From Aselliscus stoliczkanus (Eukaryota > Chordata > Mammalia > Chiroptera > Hipposideridae): a stretch of DNA of 64,000 nt. Within the stretch, counting starts at the first letter, position 1, and the number at the start of each line of letters is the position of its first letter. The notes beneath the pieces are model-generated. The model saw only the letters and a list, made by a program, of their open reading frames with translations. It searched no databases and had not been told where the DNA came from. Positions 35,031 to 46,019 of this stretch are shown here, in pieces. The DNA is taken from NCBI GenBank assembly GCA_033961575.1, contig CM066738.1:71533478-71597477 (forward strand). The letters run 5' to 3'. Both the position numbers and the translations under genes were made by a program.

Positions 35031-37019
35031 AATAGATTCCAGAGTTCTGAAAGAGTTTTTTTCTGACAGCTTTTGCAAGATTAATTGTTGCTTCAGTAGA
35101 GGTACAGGTCCTTAAAGCTCCCTTCACCACTTTTGGTGATATCCCCACATCTTTTTTTGAGTGCTTCCTTACCTTTTGACACCACAAAAATTTTCTTTGC
35201 TCCAGCCTTGGAACCAAGTACTTTTTCAAGGAGTTCCATTCTTCTTCTTCCTTTTTTTTTTTTTTTTAATTGAGCGTGGTGTTAAAAATCAAGATCTGGT
35301 TATGAGGTGTGCTCATTTGTTATTGCCATACTATTGCTTCTAGACTCTTTCAGTAGACAGAGTTAGGAAATATTTGTATATGTACTAATTTGTATATGCG
35401 CACACATCTACATTAGAAATGCAGTTGATTTTTGCATATTTAGCTTATATCCTATGACCTTGCTGTAGTTTTCTGGTAGACTCTTTAGAATTTTCTAAAT
35501 ACAGGATTACATAGGTTTTATTTCCTTTTTTCCAATCTGTATGGCTTTAATTTCTTTTTATTTTAATTAATTAATTAATTAATTCACAAACACTTATTAA
35601 GTGACTCTTACATGCCAGACACCGTGCAAGATGCTGGGGATGCAAAGATGATTCAGACAAAACCTTTCTGTTAATGACTAATATTTTTTATTGCCTAACT
35701 TTCTAAAAAGACCAGGGAAATGCCTATGGGAAAATATAAAGTTGCCTCATTGTACATATTATCAAACTACTTTCACTTAGAGGTGATGAGCTCTGGCTCT
35801 GCAGTCATGTAGACCTGAGTTTGAATTCTAACTCTACCAGCTCTCTGACCTTGGAAAATTGCATAATCTCAGTTTCCTTATATATAAAATAGGATTAAAA
35901 TAGTGTCTATCTCATAATTTATTGGGAGGATAAAAATCATTTAGCATATTTCTTGGCACACAGTGCTCAATGAATGATTTTTTATGGAGTGAAAAAATTC
36001 TTAGGTAAGATTTCTAAAGTGGTAAGCAACAAAAATGATTTGTCAAATATTTATTTAAAATTTTTGAGTAAGAAATTATTTTAATAATGAAATGTACAGT
36101 ACATTATATACTGAATATATTTGGCACGCTAAATAATCCAGAGGTATTAAGACTTCCATAGCCTTCTACAGAATAACAATGTTAAATTGTTAATAACTAG
36201 TTTAGGTATTATTTATTTGTACAGGGACATTTTTTATCAGCTGAAGTAACATATTTTGGGTGGGAGATATTAACTTTTTAAGATTAATTTTGGTTGTAAT
36301 AATACATTCTTCCAGATCATGAGTTTATTTCTGGTTGAGATTTAGGCTTTCATGAAACTTATCTTAACTCTTATTCAACATTCTGGAATCATTTGCCTAG
36401 TGAAGAAAGGATTTATTAACTGGTACCTCAGTGGTCTTAGTCAATGGAATTGTCTATAATTGTGCTGTATAAATGGGTTCCTGGCCAAGGGACAAGTGGG
36501 GGTTGCAATCCTGTCGGGCAAGGCTGTATCTGCTTAAAGGCAGGGAGCCTTTTTCTGCTTCACAAAAAAGAGCCGTGGATGATCTAACAGGACCTTTATT
36601 ATATGCCTCATGCCAAAAGGATGGAACCTGCCCTGGGGAAAGCCAACTCATTGAGTCCCACGTGTCCTGCCAGCTTCTCAATGTCATAAGTATATTGTTT
36701 TCTCTCATCCTAGATGCTCTGATTTCCCACCCTACATGCTCAGAAAATACATGTGGAATTAATCAATGAATATTAGATATAGAGAAATATGGGTTTTAAT
36801 TAGATTATCTATACACATCTTACCTGTGAGAAGTGGGGAAAGGAGTAAATCTCCATTACTTTCAAGTCACACCATGTACTCCACATATTATGTGTAAGAA
36901 TGATACCAAATAAGGGGAGGAGGGAGCAGAACGGTGAGTAGGGAGAACAGCCTAGTAACCAGGAGACTTGCTCCCCTGCTTAGTGCAGTGCATTAATTTA
37001 ACACACACACATAACATTC
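35031..37019. other. Intron 1 stretch: L1 scrap, (TTAA)n, L2 and MIR
   Basis: Contents: an antisense L1 scrap at about 35400-35560; (TTAA)n at 35561-35585; antisense L2 at about 35585-35690 (CTTACATGCCAGACACCGTG); and a clear sense MIR at about 35775-35985 (TCTGACCTTGGAAAATTGCA, CAGTTTCCTTATATATAAAA). From 35990 to 37019 nothing was recognised. Confidence 0.65.
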
Positions 37020-37240
37020 ACTGATCTTTGGTATCATTCTAAAGCACCTTACACATACTGACTTAATCCCCCCAATAATTTGTGATGGAGCTATTCTTAG
37101 CATGCTCATTGTAAACATGAGGAAACTGAAGCACAGAGAAGTTAAGTGATTTGTTCAAGATCACACAGCTAAGATGTGTGTGGAAAAGCCAGGGACTCTG
37201 GCTGCAGTTTCTGCTCTTACCCACTATGTTATGCTGCCTC
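37020..37240 (-). repeat. MIR SINE fragment, antisense
   Basis: GAGGAAACTGAAGCACAGAG, GTTCAAGATCACACAGCTAAG: a well-preserved antisense MIR core. Confidence 0.85.
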
Positions 37241-37559
37241 AGCCACACCAACTACTCCTTCCTCAGATTTGCAGCCAAACTTTGCATCACATCTCTAATT
37301 CCATTCATCACTTGGGAGTCATGTATCCATATTAGATCATGAGCTTCCTAAGGGTGCAGCTACATTTTTTTGTTCATGTCTGTTTCCCCTGTGGCAGCTT
37401 GTTGCAGACACTTCATAGATGCTTTTTGAAGAAATGTTCAAAGACCAACACCATTGTAGACTTTACCTACTAGACCAATACCTTGGTGGAAGTTCTGTTC
37501 AACAAAAAATACTTGAATTTCAACAATCTGCCTTTGGAAGACAAGTATGGTTCTGATGC

Positions 37560-37795
37560 ATTGTGTCTGATGCAGTGGCTCAGATCAATGACAAGGACTG
37601 GGTCACCGCAAGCTGGAAGAGGCAAGGAAAGTCCTCCCTCTGCAGGTTTCAGAGGGCGCGTGGTCTTGCCAACACTTTGATTTCAGATTTCTAGCTTCCA
37701 GAACTGTGAACCAATAAATTTCTGCTGTTCTAAGCCACTCAGTTTATGATACTTTGTTTTGACAGCCCTAGAAAACTAATACTGCACAGTAATTA
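37560..37795 (+). repeat. MLT1-like MaLR LTR fragment
   Basis: Ends with TTCCAGAACTGTGAACCAATAAATTTCTG, then AAGCCACTCAGTTTATG and GAAAACTAATAC, the typical 3' end of an MLT1-type LTR. Confidence 0.75.
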
Positions 37796-37799
37796 TCTT

Positions 37800-38150
37800 C
37801 ATCCATTTGGGCTACCATAGCAAAATACTATAGATGATGTAGCTTATAAACAATAGAAATTTATTTCTCACAGTTCTGGAGGCTGGAAAATCCAAGGTAA
37901 AGGTATGGGCAGATTTAATGTCTGGTGAGGTATAACTTCCTGTTCATAGACTTCTGTCTTTTTGCTGTGTCCTCACATGGTGGGAGGAATGAGACATCTC
38001 TCTGTGGCCTCTTTAATAAGGGCACAAATTCCATTCATGTACATGGAGCCATCATTCTAATACCATTATCTAGGAGGTTGGGTCTCAACATATGAATTTG
38101 TGTGTGTGTGTGGAGAGAAACACAAATATTCAGTCCATAGCAGTAACTTG
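37800..38150 (-). repeat. MaLR-type LTR, antisense
   Basis: Reads in reverse as a MaLR LTR: GGGCTACCATAGCAAAATAC, then AATTTATTTCTCACAGTTC, TGCTGTGTCCTCACATGG, and CAACATATGAATTTGTG. It abuts the LTR fragment on its left. Confidence 0.75.
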
Positions 38151-38354
38151 TGCTTTAAATCAGATAACCAGTCTCTCAGTCAGTCAGCAGTATGTATAAA
38201 CCATGCAATGAGTGAGTTTCTCTGGGTAGTTCTAGGATTTCTGCTTTTGAGACTTTCCAGTCTGATAACTTAAAATACGGTCCCTACAAAGAATGAGGAG
38301 AGCTCTTGACTGAACAAATATTTAGGGATCACCCACATTAAGAGTCATCCTTAA

Positions 38355-38875
38355 GGGGCTGGCCAAGTGGCTCAGTTGGTTAAGAGTTGGCTTAGAGAGC
38401 GTACTCTGAGCAACAAGGCCACCGGTTTGATTCCCACATGGGCCAGTGAACACTGCGCCCTAGCTGAGCCATCGCTGAGCTGCCAACAGGTAGCAGGATG
38501 GCCCAACTGGTGTAAAAACAAGATTGCTTGTTCGATGGTTGGCTACACCCACCTGCAACTAAAAGATTGAACTGGGTACCTTGAGCTGAGCTGCCGCCCA
38601 GATGGCTCAGTAGATAAGGCGTTCGCTCTTAACAACAAGGCTGCTGGTTCGACTCCTGCATGGGATAGTGGCTACACCCACCTGCAACTAAAATTGAACA
38701 CAGCACCTTGAGCTTAGAGGCCACGAGCTGCCGATGGGATGCCTGATGGCGACTGGGGTCCTCCACCATGAAGACTGAAGAACAGTGAGTTGGCCGGTCC
38801 TCTCTCCCAGTTCTCCAACACTGTGCCCCTCCTCCAATCCCTCAATAAAATCTTTTTTTTTTTTTTTTTTTTAAA
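38355..38875 (+). mobile_element. Composite Ves-like SINE
   Basis: Two successive tRNA-like heads (CCAAGTGGCTCAGTTGG at 38365 and CAGATGGCTCAGTAGATAAG at about 38597), the Ves-type phrase CACCTGCAACTAAAATTGAAC, and the end CTCAATAAAATC followed by about 21 T and then AAA. The 15-bp duplication AAGAGTCATCCTTAA is at 38340-38354 and 38876-38890. Resembles bat Ves elements. Confidence 0.88.
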
Positions 38876-38890
38876 AAGAGTCATCCTTAA

Positions 38891-40294
38891 ATATGAACAA
38901 CATATCAGAGGATCATAAAATAAGGATTGCCTAGTACAGGTTGTGTGGTAAGAGTCTGGGGATGATGGGAACCTGTGAGTCTTTGATCCGTTTTTGCACA
39001 CAGAGCCCAGTGGTTGGACCATTCTTTCACGTGAGGACTCTGGGGCTGCATCAGGAGGAGGACAGAGTGGGATGGGGAAATGACAAGCCTGATTCCTTGT
39101 TTCCTGGGATTGGCTCTGCAGAGACTAAATATCGCTAAGGATTTGGGTGCACAAAAGACACTGATGGCAAAGATTGTCTATAAGGTAGTTTGCATAGAGA
39201 TTTGATGAGAACACAAAACTTTCAGACTTCAAATTTTCCTCTGTGTCTCATATGTTTCCAAGCAGCTTTCACTGTGACAGCTGATCACTGAGTGTGTATA
39301 ATGTAACATTGATTTTGAGTGTTTTTAATGAAAAGAAAAATTAGCAGAAAATACTGGAAGATCTCATTGGGAAAATCTCTTAGTAAGATTGCCACAAACT
39401 AGTTGAGTGGTCTTTCTTTTGTTTTATTTCATTATCTTTTAGGTCAACTTAATACACTTCAAAATAAAAATATAGCTATTGAAGTCACTCTTTCTAACAG
39501 AATGCTAGGACCTAATACAATCTTCATTCCCTCTCTCTGAGCACCATGATGGCTTTGAAGTAACTTTTTGCATCCCTCACATACTTGGTGTTAAGTGCAG
39601 CCTCATTTCTCTTTGATCACTTACTTGCCTCGGTTCCGTGATGTTGTTTTTCTCTATTACGTATAGCAACTGTCACAATAACTTAGGAGGATTGTAGCAG
39701 AAACAAATCACAGTAGAACTGCTTGATTAACCACAAGGAAGATGAGACCAAGGGCTTCAGAACCATTACTGAGATGTTTGTAACCAATGGTTCTCCATAT
39801 TCACTAAAGATAGAAAGAGTGATGTAATGTTGCAGCACAAAGGATTGAGATCAGCTATGGAGAAGGACTGCCTGTGTAAAGTGTGCTGCACCACTGAAAT
39901 GATTTTTAAAGAGGTGGGTATCAGTCCATCTCTAGATCAAATTCCAATGTGTGATCTTTTAGGCCCAACCATAGGCAACTACAAGGCTTTGACTGGCAGG
40001 CCTCATGGAGGAAGCTGCCCTCCCCACACCAGCCTTGTGTGCAGGGAGTGCATTGCAGTTTTCTGCAGGGAGTTGCAGTCAAGTGTTCAGGAACCCCTGT
40101 ACCAGCCATACTTATATGCATATCTGGAATCTCAGCCCAGAGCCTCTATGCAGAGGCATCAAATGTGGACACTTCCTAGAGGTCTCCACAGAGACTTCTT
40201 ATTGGAGTGCTACAACTAAGGCACATTCCCTGACTCTTAGTACTTTTCTACTCCTACTCCTTCTCTTTTCCTTACCCGAAGCCTCTGGGACCTT
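38891..40294. other. Intron 1, nothing firmly recognised
   Basis: No repeat family or exon supported. Open stretches near 39827-40219 lack family motifs and splice signals. Confidence 0.45.
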
Positions 40295-40308
40295 AAAAAA
40301 GGCAGGAG

Positions 40309-40415
40309 TAGGCCAGCTGAATGGCGCTGTGGTTAAGAGCTGGCTTGGGATGCCAGCGGCTCCGGTTCGGGTCCCACATATGAGGGCCAGTGACACTTCC
40401 CTCAAAAAAGAAAAA
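40309..40415 (+). mobile_element. Short tRNA-derived SINE
   Basis: Complete short form. The 14-bp duplication AAAAAAGGCAGGAG is at 40295-40308 and 40416-40429. Confidence 0.93.
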
Positions 40416-40429
40416 AAAAAAGGCAGGAG

Positions 40430-40660
40430 CATTTTGTCTGGTGCTCCTCAGTAGAGGAGTAAGTCTCCTGTCATCTGACCCTTGCCTGGCGCCATTCCTT
40501 GGGGGGAAAGTAGATCCCTGAGGAGCAGGCACCCTTCTCTTGCCTGTACTGTCCCGATAAATGAATAGGTCTTGATTATTACTTTCAGATCGGCTTGTTG
40601 TCCTCATTGACCACCTCAGCACCTGAAGGCTTGACAGGAGTTGGTACAATGTCTTTTGTG
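40430..40660 (+). repeat. Possible LTR fragment
   Basis: CTGTCCCGATAAATGAATAGG followed by a GC-moderate stretch resembles the poly(A)-signal to U5 part of a retroviral LTR. Weak: no matching partner LTR, primer-binding site or internal coding sequence was found. Confidence 0.3.
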
Positions 40661-40737
40661 GATGATCTGTAATGTAGAGTCTAATCTACTAAGGAAAGAA
40701 CTGCTACCTGGAGACACATGTATACACACATTTGTGT

Positions 40738-41170
40738 GTAATATTCATCCACTCATGCATTCAACAAATATTTATTGACATCTGTGTGCCAGGCATAGAG
40801 GATGGGGATATAGTGGGCTGGGAATACAATTCTGAGCAGGGCAGACAAGGTCTCCACCCATGCGGAGCTAACATGCTATGGGAAAACTGGAACCAGTGGG
40901 TAAATATGTGCAATAATTATAAATTGTTATTGTATCTTGAAGAGAATAAACAGGATTTTGTGATAGTGATTAATGAAGGAAATCCTCTCTAGGTTCTGTA
41001 GATGGAGAGTTGTGTCTAAGGAGGTGATGATGGTGCAGAAACCTGAGGGTTGAGAGAAAGCCAGCCCATTGAGGGGGGTGGGGAAAGTGGTCCAGGCAGA
41101 AGGACCAACAGGTACAAGGGCCCTGAGGTGCGACATGCTTGGTGTGTCCAGGGAACTCAGAAGGCCATGC
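40738..41170 (-). repeat. L2 fragment, antisense
   Basis: TTCAACAAATATTTATTGAC, TGTGCCAGGCATAGAGG and later GGGCCCTGAGGTGCGACATG are typical of the L2 3' region in reverse. Confidence 0.85.
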
Positions 41171-41258
41171 TACCCTAGTTGTTACATATTTTGAAAGTTA
41201 TCCCTGCATGAGGCCTCTGTGTCCTGTCCAGAATTTATAAATACTTCATTTATTTTTT

Positions 41259-41372
41259 ATTTTTTATTTTTATTCTTTTTTGAGGGCAGTGTCACTGGCC
41301 CTCATATGTGGGACTGCACTGGGGCCGCTGGCTTCCCAAGCCAGCGCTTAACCACCACACCACTAGCCGGCC
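41259..41372 (-). mobile_element. Short tRNA-derived SINE
   Basis: Antisense short form. The 15-bp duplication CTTCATTTATTTTTT is at 41244-41258 and 41373-41387. Confidence 0.95.
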
Positions 41373-41387
41373 CTTCATTTATTTTTT

Positions 41388-42009
41388 GTATGTATTTACA
41401 CCCTTTCTGGTCCTCAAAAGAATTTAGGTGATTGATGAAATTGAAAAAAGGATGAACAAAAGAGTTAAGGGAATCGGGACAATGGGAAAATAAAGCAGTA
41501 AAAGGGTATAATTATTTCATAAAGAGATTAAAATAATAACTGACAGGAGAGGAGAGAAAAGCTTGGTTTGAGGAATGAATCATGTCAGGGTCAGACGATC
41601 TCCTTGAGGACAGTAGCTGGCTCTTAGCAGATCAGTATTTGATGGTTGAATGAAGAAATGATCAGGCAGACCTGTTTTCATAAATGTAGTCTTTGGAATA
41701 AAGCTCTAAACAGGAGGTACTTAGGGTTTGGGGCATTGAGTGGGCAGGCCTATGTGTAGCCTGACCCACCTCATAAACTTGAGTTTGTTTTAGAGAAGAC
41801 TGCTTACTTGGTTCTTATAGGTACCAAGTGACCCCTTATTGCCAGTGAAATGCCAACACAACATATAGAGAACAAGAGAATAGGGGGAGAAGTAGAACAA
41901 AGAGGAATGTATGGAAACCATTAAACTATGGATTTAAAAAACTCCAGGAAGAACTTCTTGGTTTTTTGTTTTTTGTTTTAAAGGAACCAGTTTGTCCGAG
42001 AACCCCAAA
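41388..42009. other. Intron 1, nothing recognised
   Basis: No supported feature. Confidence 0.45.
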
Positions 42010-42240
42010 GTAGATTGTATGGTGTCATAATTAATAGCATGGGCTTTGAAATCAATAGAGCTCCCTTTGAAAGCAACCCTTCTGAATGATGTGACCTTGA
42101 GTGAGTTATTTAACCTCTCTGATTCTTGGTTCCATCATCCGTAAAATGGGGATCTTTTAGTTTATAACGTTATTCTGAAGATTACAAGAAGTAAACCATA
42201 TGCACTTGGAACACACTTAGTCTTTAATAAAAGATAACTC
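42010..42240 (+). repeat. MIR SINE fragment
   Basis: TGTGACCTTGAGTGAGTTATT, TCATCCGTAAAATGGGGATC: a clear sense MIR core with its 3' part. Confidence 0.88.
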
Positions 42241-42772
42241 TAATAGGTTGTTGAGAAACCTGTTTCATTTAAAAAGTCAAAATAACAAGGTATTGACAAA
42301 AGGGCCAGATGTGATGGGTGGAGTAGATTAATAGAGGGAGGCTTAATTGCCTGGGAAACCTCTTTGGAATGGAAAGAATTCTTAACAAAGACACATGTTG
42401 TAGCTAGAAGAATGACCATCATTTTCCCTTTTTCCTCTTTGATTTGGCTGTGATGGAAAGATAAGCAAGGAAGGGTGGTACCTGAGAAGTCTCTGAAACA
42501 GGAGATGCTCCATCTAAAGATGGGAGAGCTGAATTGAGCATGAGTAGATCTTCCTGGTCAGAGAATGTAGGTGGTGAGAAGTTAGGAGCTGAGAAGGGGT
42601 TCTGGGAGGCCCTGAGGGATGGATGGACCAAGTAGATTTCCATTAGAGGAGAAAAAGCAAGTCTAGATTTAGTTACACTGTGGTTTCTAATGAGTTTAGT
42701 GACACAGGCATCAGTTCGCAATTTCCTGTTTGGTTTTTTGAAGTCAGGAGTTCATCTTCTAACATTACACAA

Positions 42773-42773
<1 letters not shown>

Positions 42774-42812
<39 letters not shown>
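42774..42812 (+). repeat. (CA)n microsatellite
   Basis: About 19 CA units. Confidence 0.97.
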
Positions 42813-42814
<2 letters not shown>

Positions 42815-42904
42815 TCCATGTCTGGAACCACCTCTTTATCACTAATTGACTTGTTTATCACTTTCTGGTATATTTCCTGAAGTGAGTAGTAACAAAATTG
42901 CTGT

Positions 42905-43250
42905 GACATTTTATTAACTAAATTAATGAATGTTAAGTGCCTACCCTGTGCCAGATATTTTTCTATTTAGTGAATAAGTCCCTGGCTCAGGGCACTTACA
43001 ATCCAATAAAAATGATAGACAATAAAAAAAGCAAACGATAAGTGGTTCCTGCTCAGAAGAAAGAGAAAGAAAGTAAGAGCACAGAAATAGATGGTAGAAC
43101 ACAGCACTGTTTTAGATGAAGTTGATAGGGAAGACCTCTTGGAAAAGGGACTTGAGTGTGGGAGAAGCATGTTACCGGGAGAGAGAACAGTGAGTGCAAG
43201 GGCCTGAGACGGGAACATCCTTGGAGTCAATGAGAGACTGCAAGAGGGTC
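42905..43250 (-). repeat. L2 fragment, antisense
   Basis: TGTTAAGTGCCTACCCTGTG, CTCAGGGCACTTACAATCC, and later CAAGGGCCTGAGACGGGAAC, the order expected of L2 in reverse. Confidence 0.8.
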
Positions 43251-43499
43251 AGTGTAAGTCAAGTAGACAGGCTTATTTTAAGCATGTTTGTTTAATCTCC
43301 TGATGTGAAGAGGATAAATTGAGATGCAGGAGAGTGTGTGTGTTAGGGTGGGAGCTTTGGAGCACAGACAGCTTCTCCACAGCAGTGGGAGACAAAGTGG
43401 GTGTGTGGGCACAGATGCAGGGAGGTTTGTGAATTAGGAAGATGAGCAAATTCATAAATTATCAGCAGAAGGGAAGACAGCAGAGGAGCATGGGGAATA

Positions 43500-43628
43500 C
43501 CAGTGGTGCCAAAAATGAGTATATAAATGACTTGTGTTCATCTTTTGTTATCAGTATATATTGAGTATTACAATTTTAATAGTTTTTTCTTTTCTTAAAA
43601 TGTGTATACATTTTTTTGGCATCCCCTG
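43500..43628. mobile_element. 129-bp palindromic Tc/mariner-type MITE
   Basis: Ends are imperfect inverted repeats: CAGTGGTGCCAAAAATG on the left and, reversed, CAGGGGATGCCAAAAAAATG on the right. TA is next to both ends. No coding sequence. Confidence 0.75.
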
Positions 43629-44189
43629 TATGTGAAATAATTTCTAGGAGAGTAGAAGAGGGAATACAATGAAACCAATATAGAAAGAACACAGTTCTCA
43701 GTTGTTTGTGGATGGAGAAGCCTAAAAGCATTTCCCTTTACCTGCCTGACTCACAGACAGATGGTGCCCAGTGGGAAAACGTTTCTCTATAGTGTCTTTC
43801 TCCCTAACTGTAAAGGGTCTGATGATTGTACTCACCTCATAGATTTTTCATGGAAGTTAAGAGTCGGCATGTGCCAAGTGCAAGGTGCCGCATCTGCACA
43901 TGGATGTTTTCTATTGTCATCACTACTATCAATGCAGCTTCTTCTATGACTGCTGCTGCAAGAACCCTCACTAGTGGCCCACTTTGCACATGCCTGTCAC
44001 TGAGGCCTCTGCTGCCCAGACTGCAGAGAGCGGACAAATCATCTGAAGTGCTTTCTGAAAATTCTGATCACTGGCTCCCAATGGAGATGCTGATTCTGTA
44101 GGTCCAGGGCAGGGTCCGAGCTCTGCACAACCACTCCAGTCATTCCGATGGTGGTGTGATCACTGTAAGGATGGTATCTTGTTGTAGCC

Positions 44190-44340
44190 TCACAACCACC
44201 ACATAAAATTGGTGGTGTTAGCCTATTTTAACAGTAAAAACAGAGCTCATGGGAGGCTAACAGCTGGCTAACATTCTGAAGCTGTAACTTGAAGAGGCAG
44301 AATTTGAACCTCAACATTCTACTCTGAAGTGTATCACTCT
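44190..44340 (-). repeat. MIR-like fragment, antisense
   Basis: AACAGCTGGCTAACATTCTG and GGCAGAATTTGAACCTCAAC fit a diverged antisense MIR. Confidence 0.55.
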
Positions 44341-44344
44341 GAAA

Positions 44345-46015
44345 TAAATTAAAAGAAAAAAAAAATCTCTGGAATTTGGCCTGAATGGACATAATTTTTA
44401 AGTAACATGTATAAATTTTGCAGACTTTTTTTTTATCTGCCTTTAAAAAAATATTTGTAAGTAAACTTGTGCTGCTTGTTTTATAGATCTCTCACTTCCC
44501 TGCCTCCAGGAACTCAGCACACTCGAGGCAGGGTGAAACCTGTGTGGGGAGACACAGAGCTGGGCACCCTCCTGTGCTGTGTATTTGCCCTTCACCCCAC
44601 TATGTGCAGATGTATAGGTCTTCAGGAAATTTACAGAACACTTGTCTTAATCATTGGTAACCATGCTGATGTACTTTTGTGCCTCTGGGAAGGGAGAATA
44701 CTCTGAGCAATCCTGAATTTGATGGGCACACCCCAGAATGTTCTCCACATCAGGGCTCCAGCTGGCTTGGGTTCTGGTACTTGAGACAATGTCTTCAAGG
44801 CACATAACCATAGGAATCTTCGTGAATGGTGACTAGGAGTAGGGTTCATGGCAGCACGAATGTGGTGATGTATAATAGAGCTGTTGATGGATGAGTGTGG
44901 TTAAATGCTCATCTTGCCAGGGTTTTTGTGCCTGCCATAGGAGCATGTATCTCAGCTTCCGTCAGATAGGTGCTGAGTGTCTTTCCACACATCTGGTTAT
45001 TGGCAGATGTTTGGATAAATCTCATAATTGCTGTTCCAGTGCGGCCTCACACTCCATCCAAATCTAAGACAGGGCTCTTTGATGTAGCTCGCAGAGTACC
45101 CAGGCCAGGATGGAAAGTGTTCTGGGCTGTGAGTAATATTACAGACCCACACAAAAGACTTGGTTCCTGCACATACTGGCGGTGTGGTTGGAGGCACTTC
45201 ACCTCTTTAAGTCTTCGCTTCTTTGTCTTTGAGTTTTGAATACTTCAATATAAACTTCAGTGTAGCAAAGATTAAGTAAAGCATGGTGTGCCATTTCCAG
45301 GCTCCCACACTCTCCTGCTATCTTAATCCCAACACCTTTTTGCTATTATGTGGTATTTGTGCTACTTGTCTTCCACTTAGGGGCAGGGTCCAACTCTTAG
45401 TGTTTTTTGTTTGTTTGTTTGTACCCTAGAATCCAACACAGTGCTCTACACATTGTAGGCAATTTGAAAATGTTGAATAAATGAATGCATGTTCAAAAAA
45501 TTAAAGAGAAGTTATGTCAGGGAGCAGTGCTACAATATAATCAACCTCTAGTGTTTTAGAACAAGACAGTGTTTATATTGTGAATTCAGTTGCAAAATAT
45601 TATATATGAGAAGATTTTATTTCAGGTGAATCATCAGAAATGTTAGCAACCAAGAGAGACTACTTTTTCCTATCCTTCTGAAAAAGTGTAGGTCACTCTG
45701 TGAGCCTCTGAGCTGATCCCACACTGGCTTATCTTCTGGGGTCCTCCAATTTAGAACTTAATTCTGTTTAGTTGTTTATTTGAAGAGTCCTGTCCCCTTT
45801 CTTTCTAGCCCCTTCTATTACATTTTCTGTTTCCATATGACTGCTAATGTTAATCTTGACACAATTCAGATCATGAGTCCCTTCTGTTTATCTTTCAGTA
45901 TCTCTGTCTGGAATAGCATCTGATATAGAGTAGATGATCAGTACAGGCTTTTTGCATGGATGGATGCATAATTGAACACAAGAACCTCCTTGTTCTCTCT
46001 CAGTCCCCCTCATCT
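44345..46015. other. Intron 1, nothing firmly recognised
   Basis: A short sense L2 tail (CAGTGCTCTACACATTGTAGG, GAATAAATGAATG) lies at about 45430-45492. No exon or gene supported. Confidence 0.45.
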
Positions 46016-46019
46016 CTGG

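Noticed and set aside
35020..35229. Lysine-rich 69-residue antisense frame next to a T-run
   Set aside because: It looked like a possible retrocopy, but I recognise no protein family and see no tail or target-site duplication on the correct side.
39827..40219. 130-residue open frame in intron 1
   Set aside because: No motif, no flanking splice sites in a consistent frame, and an overlapping open frame of similar length in another phase.
40430..40660. Complete endogenous retrovirus
   Set aside because: Only a weak LTR-like stretch is visible. No gag, pol or env motifs, primer-binding site or second LTR were found.
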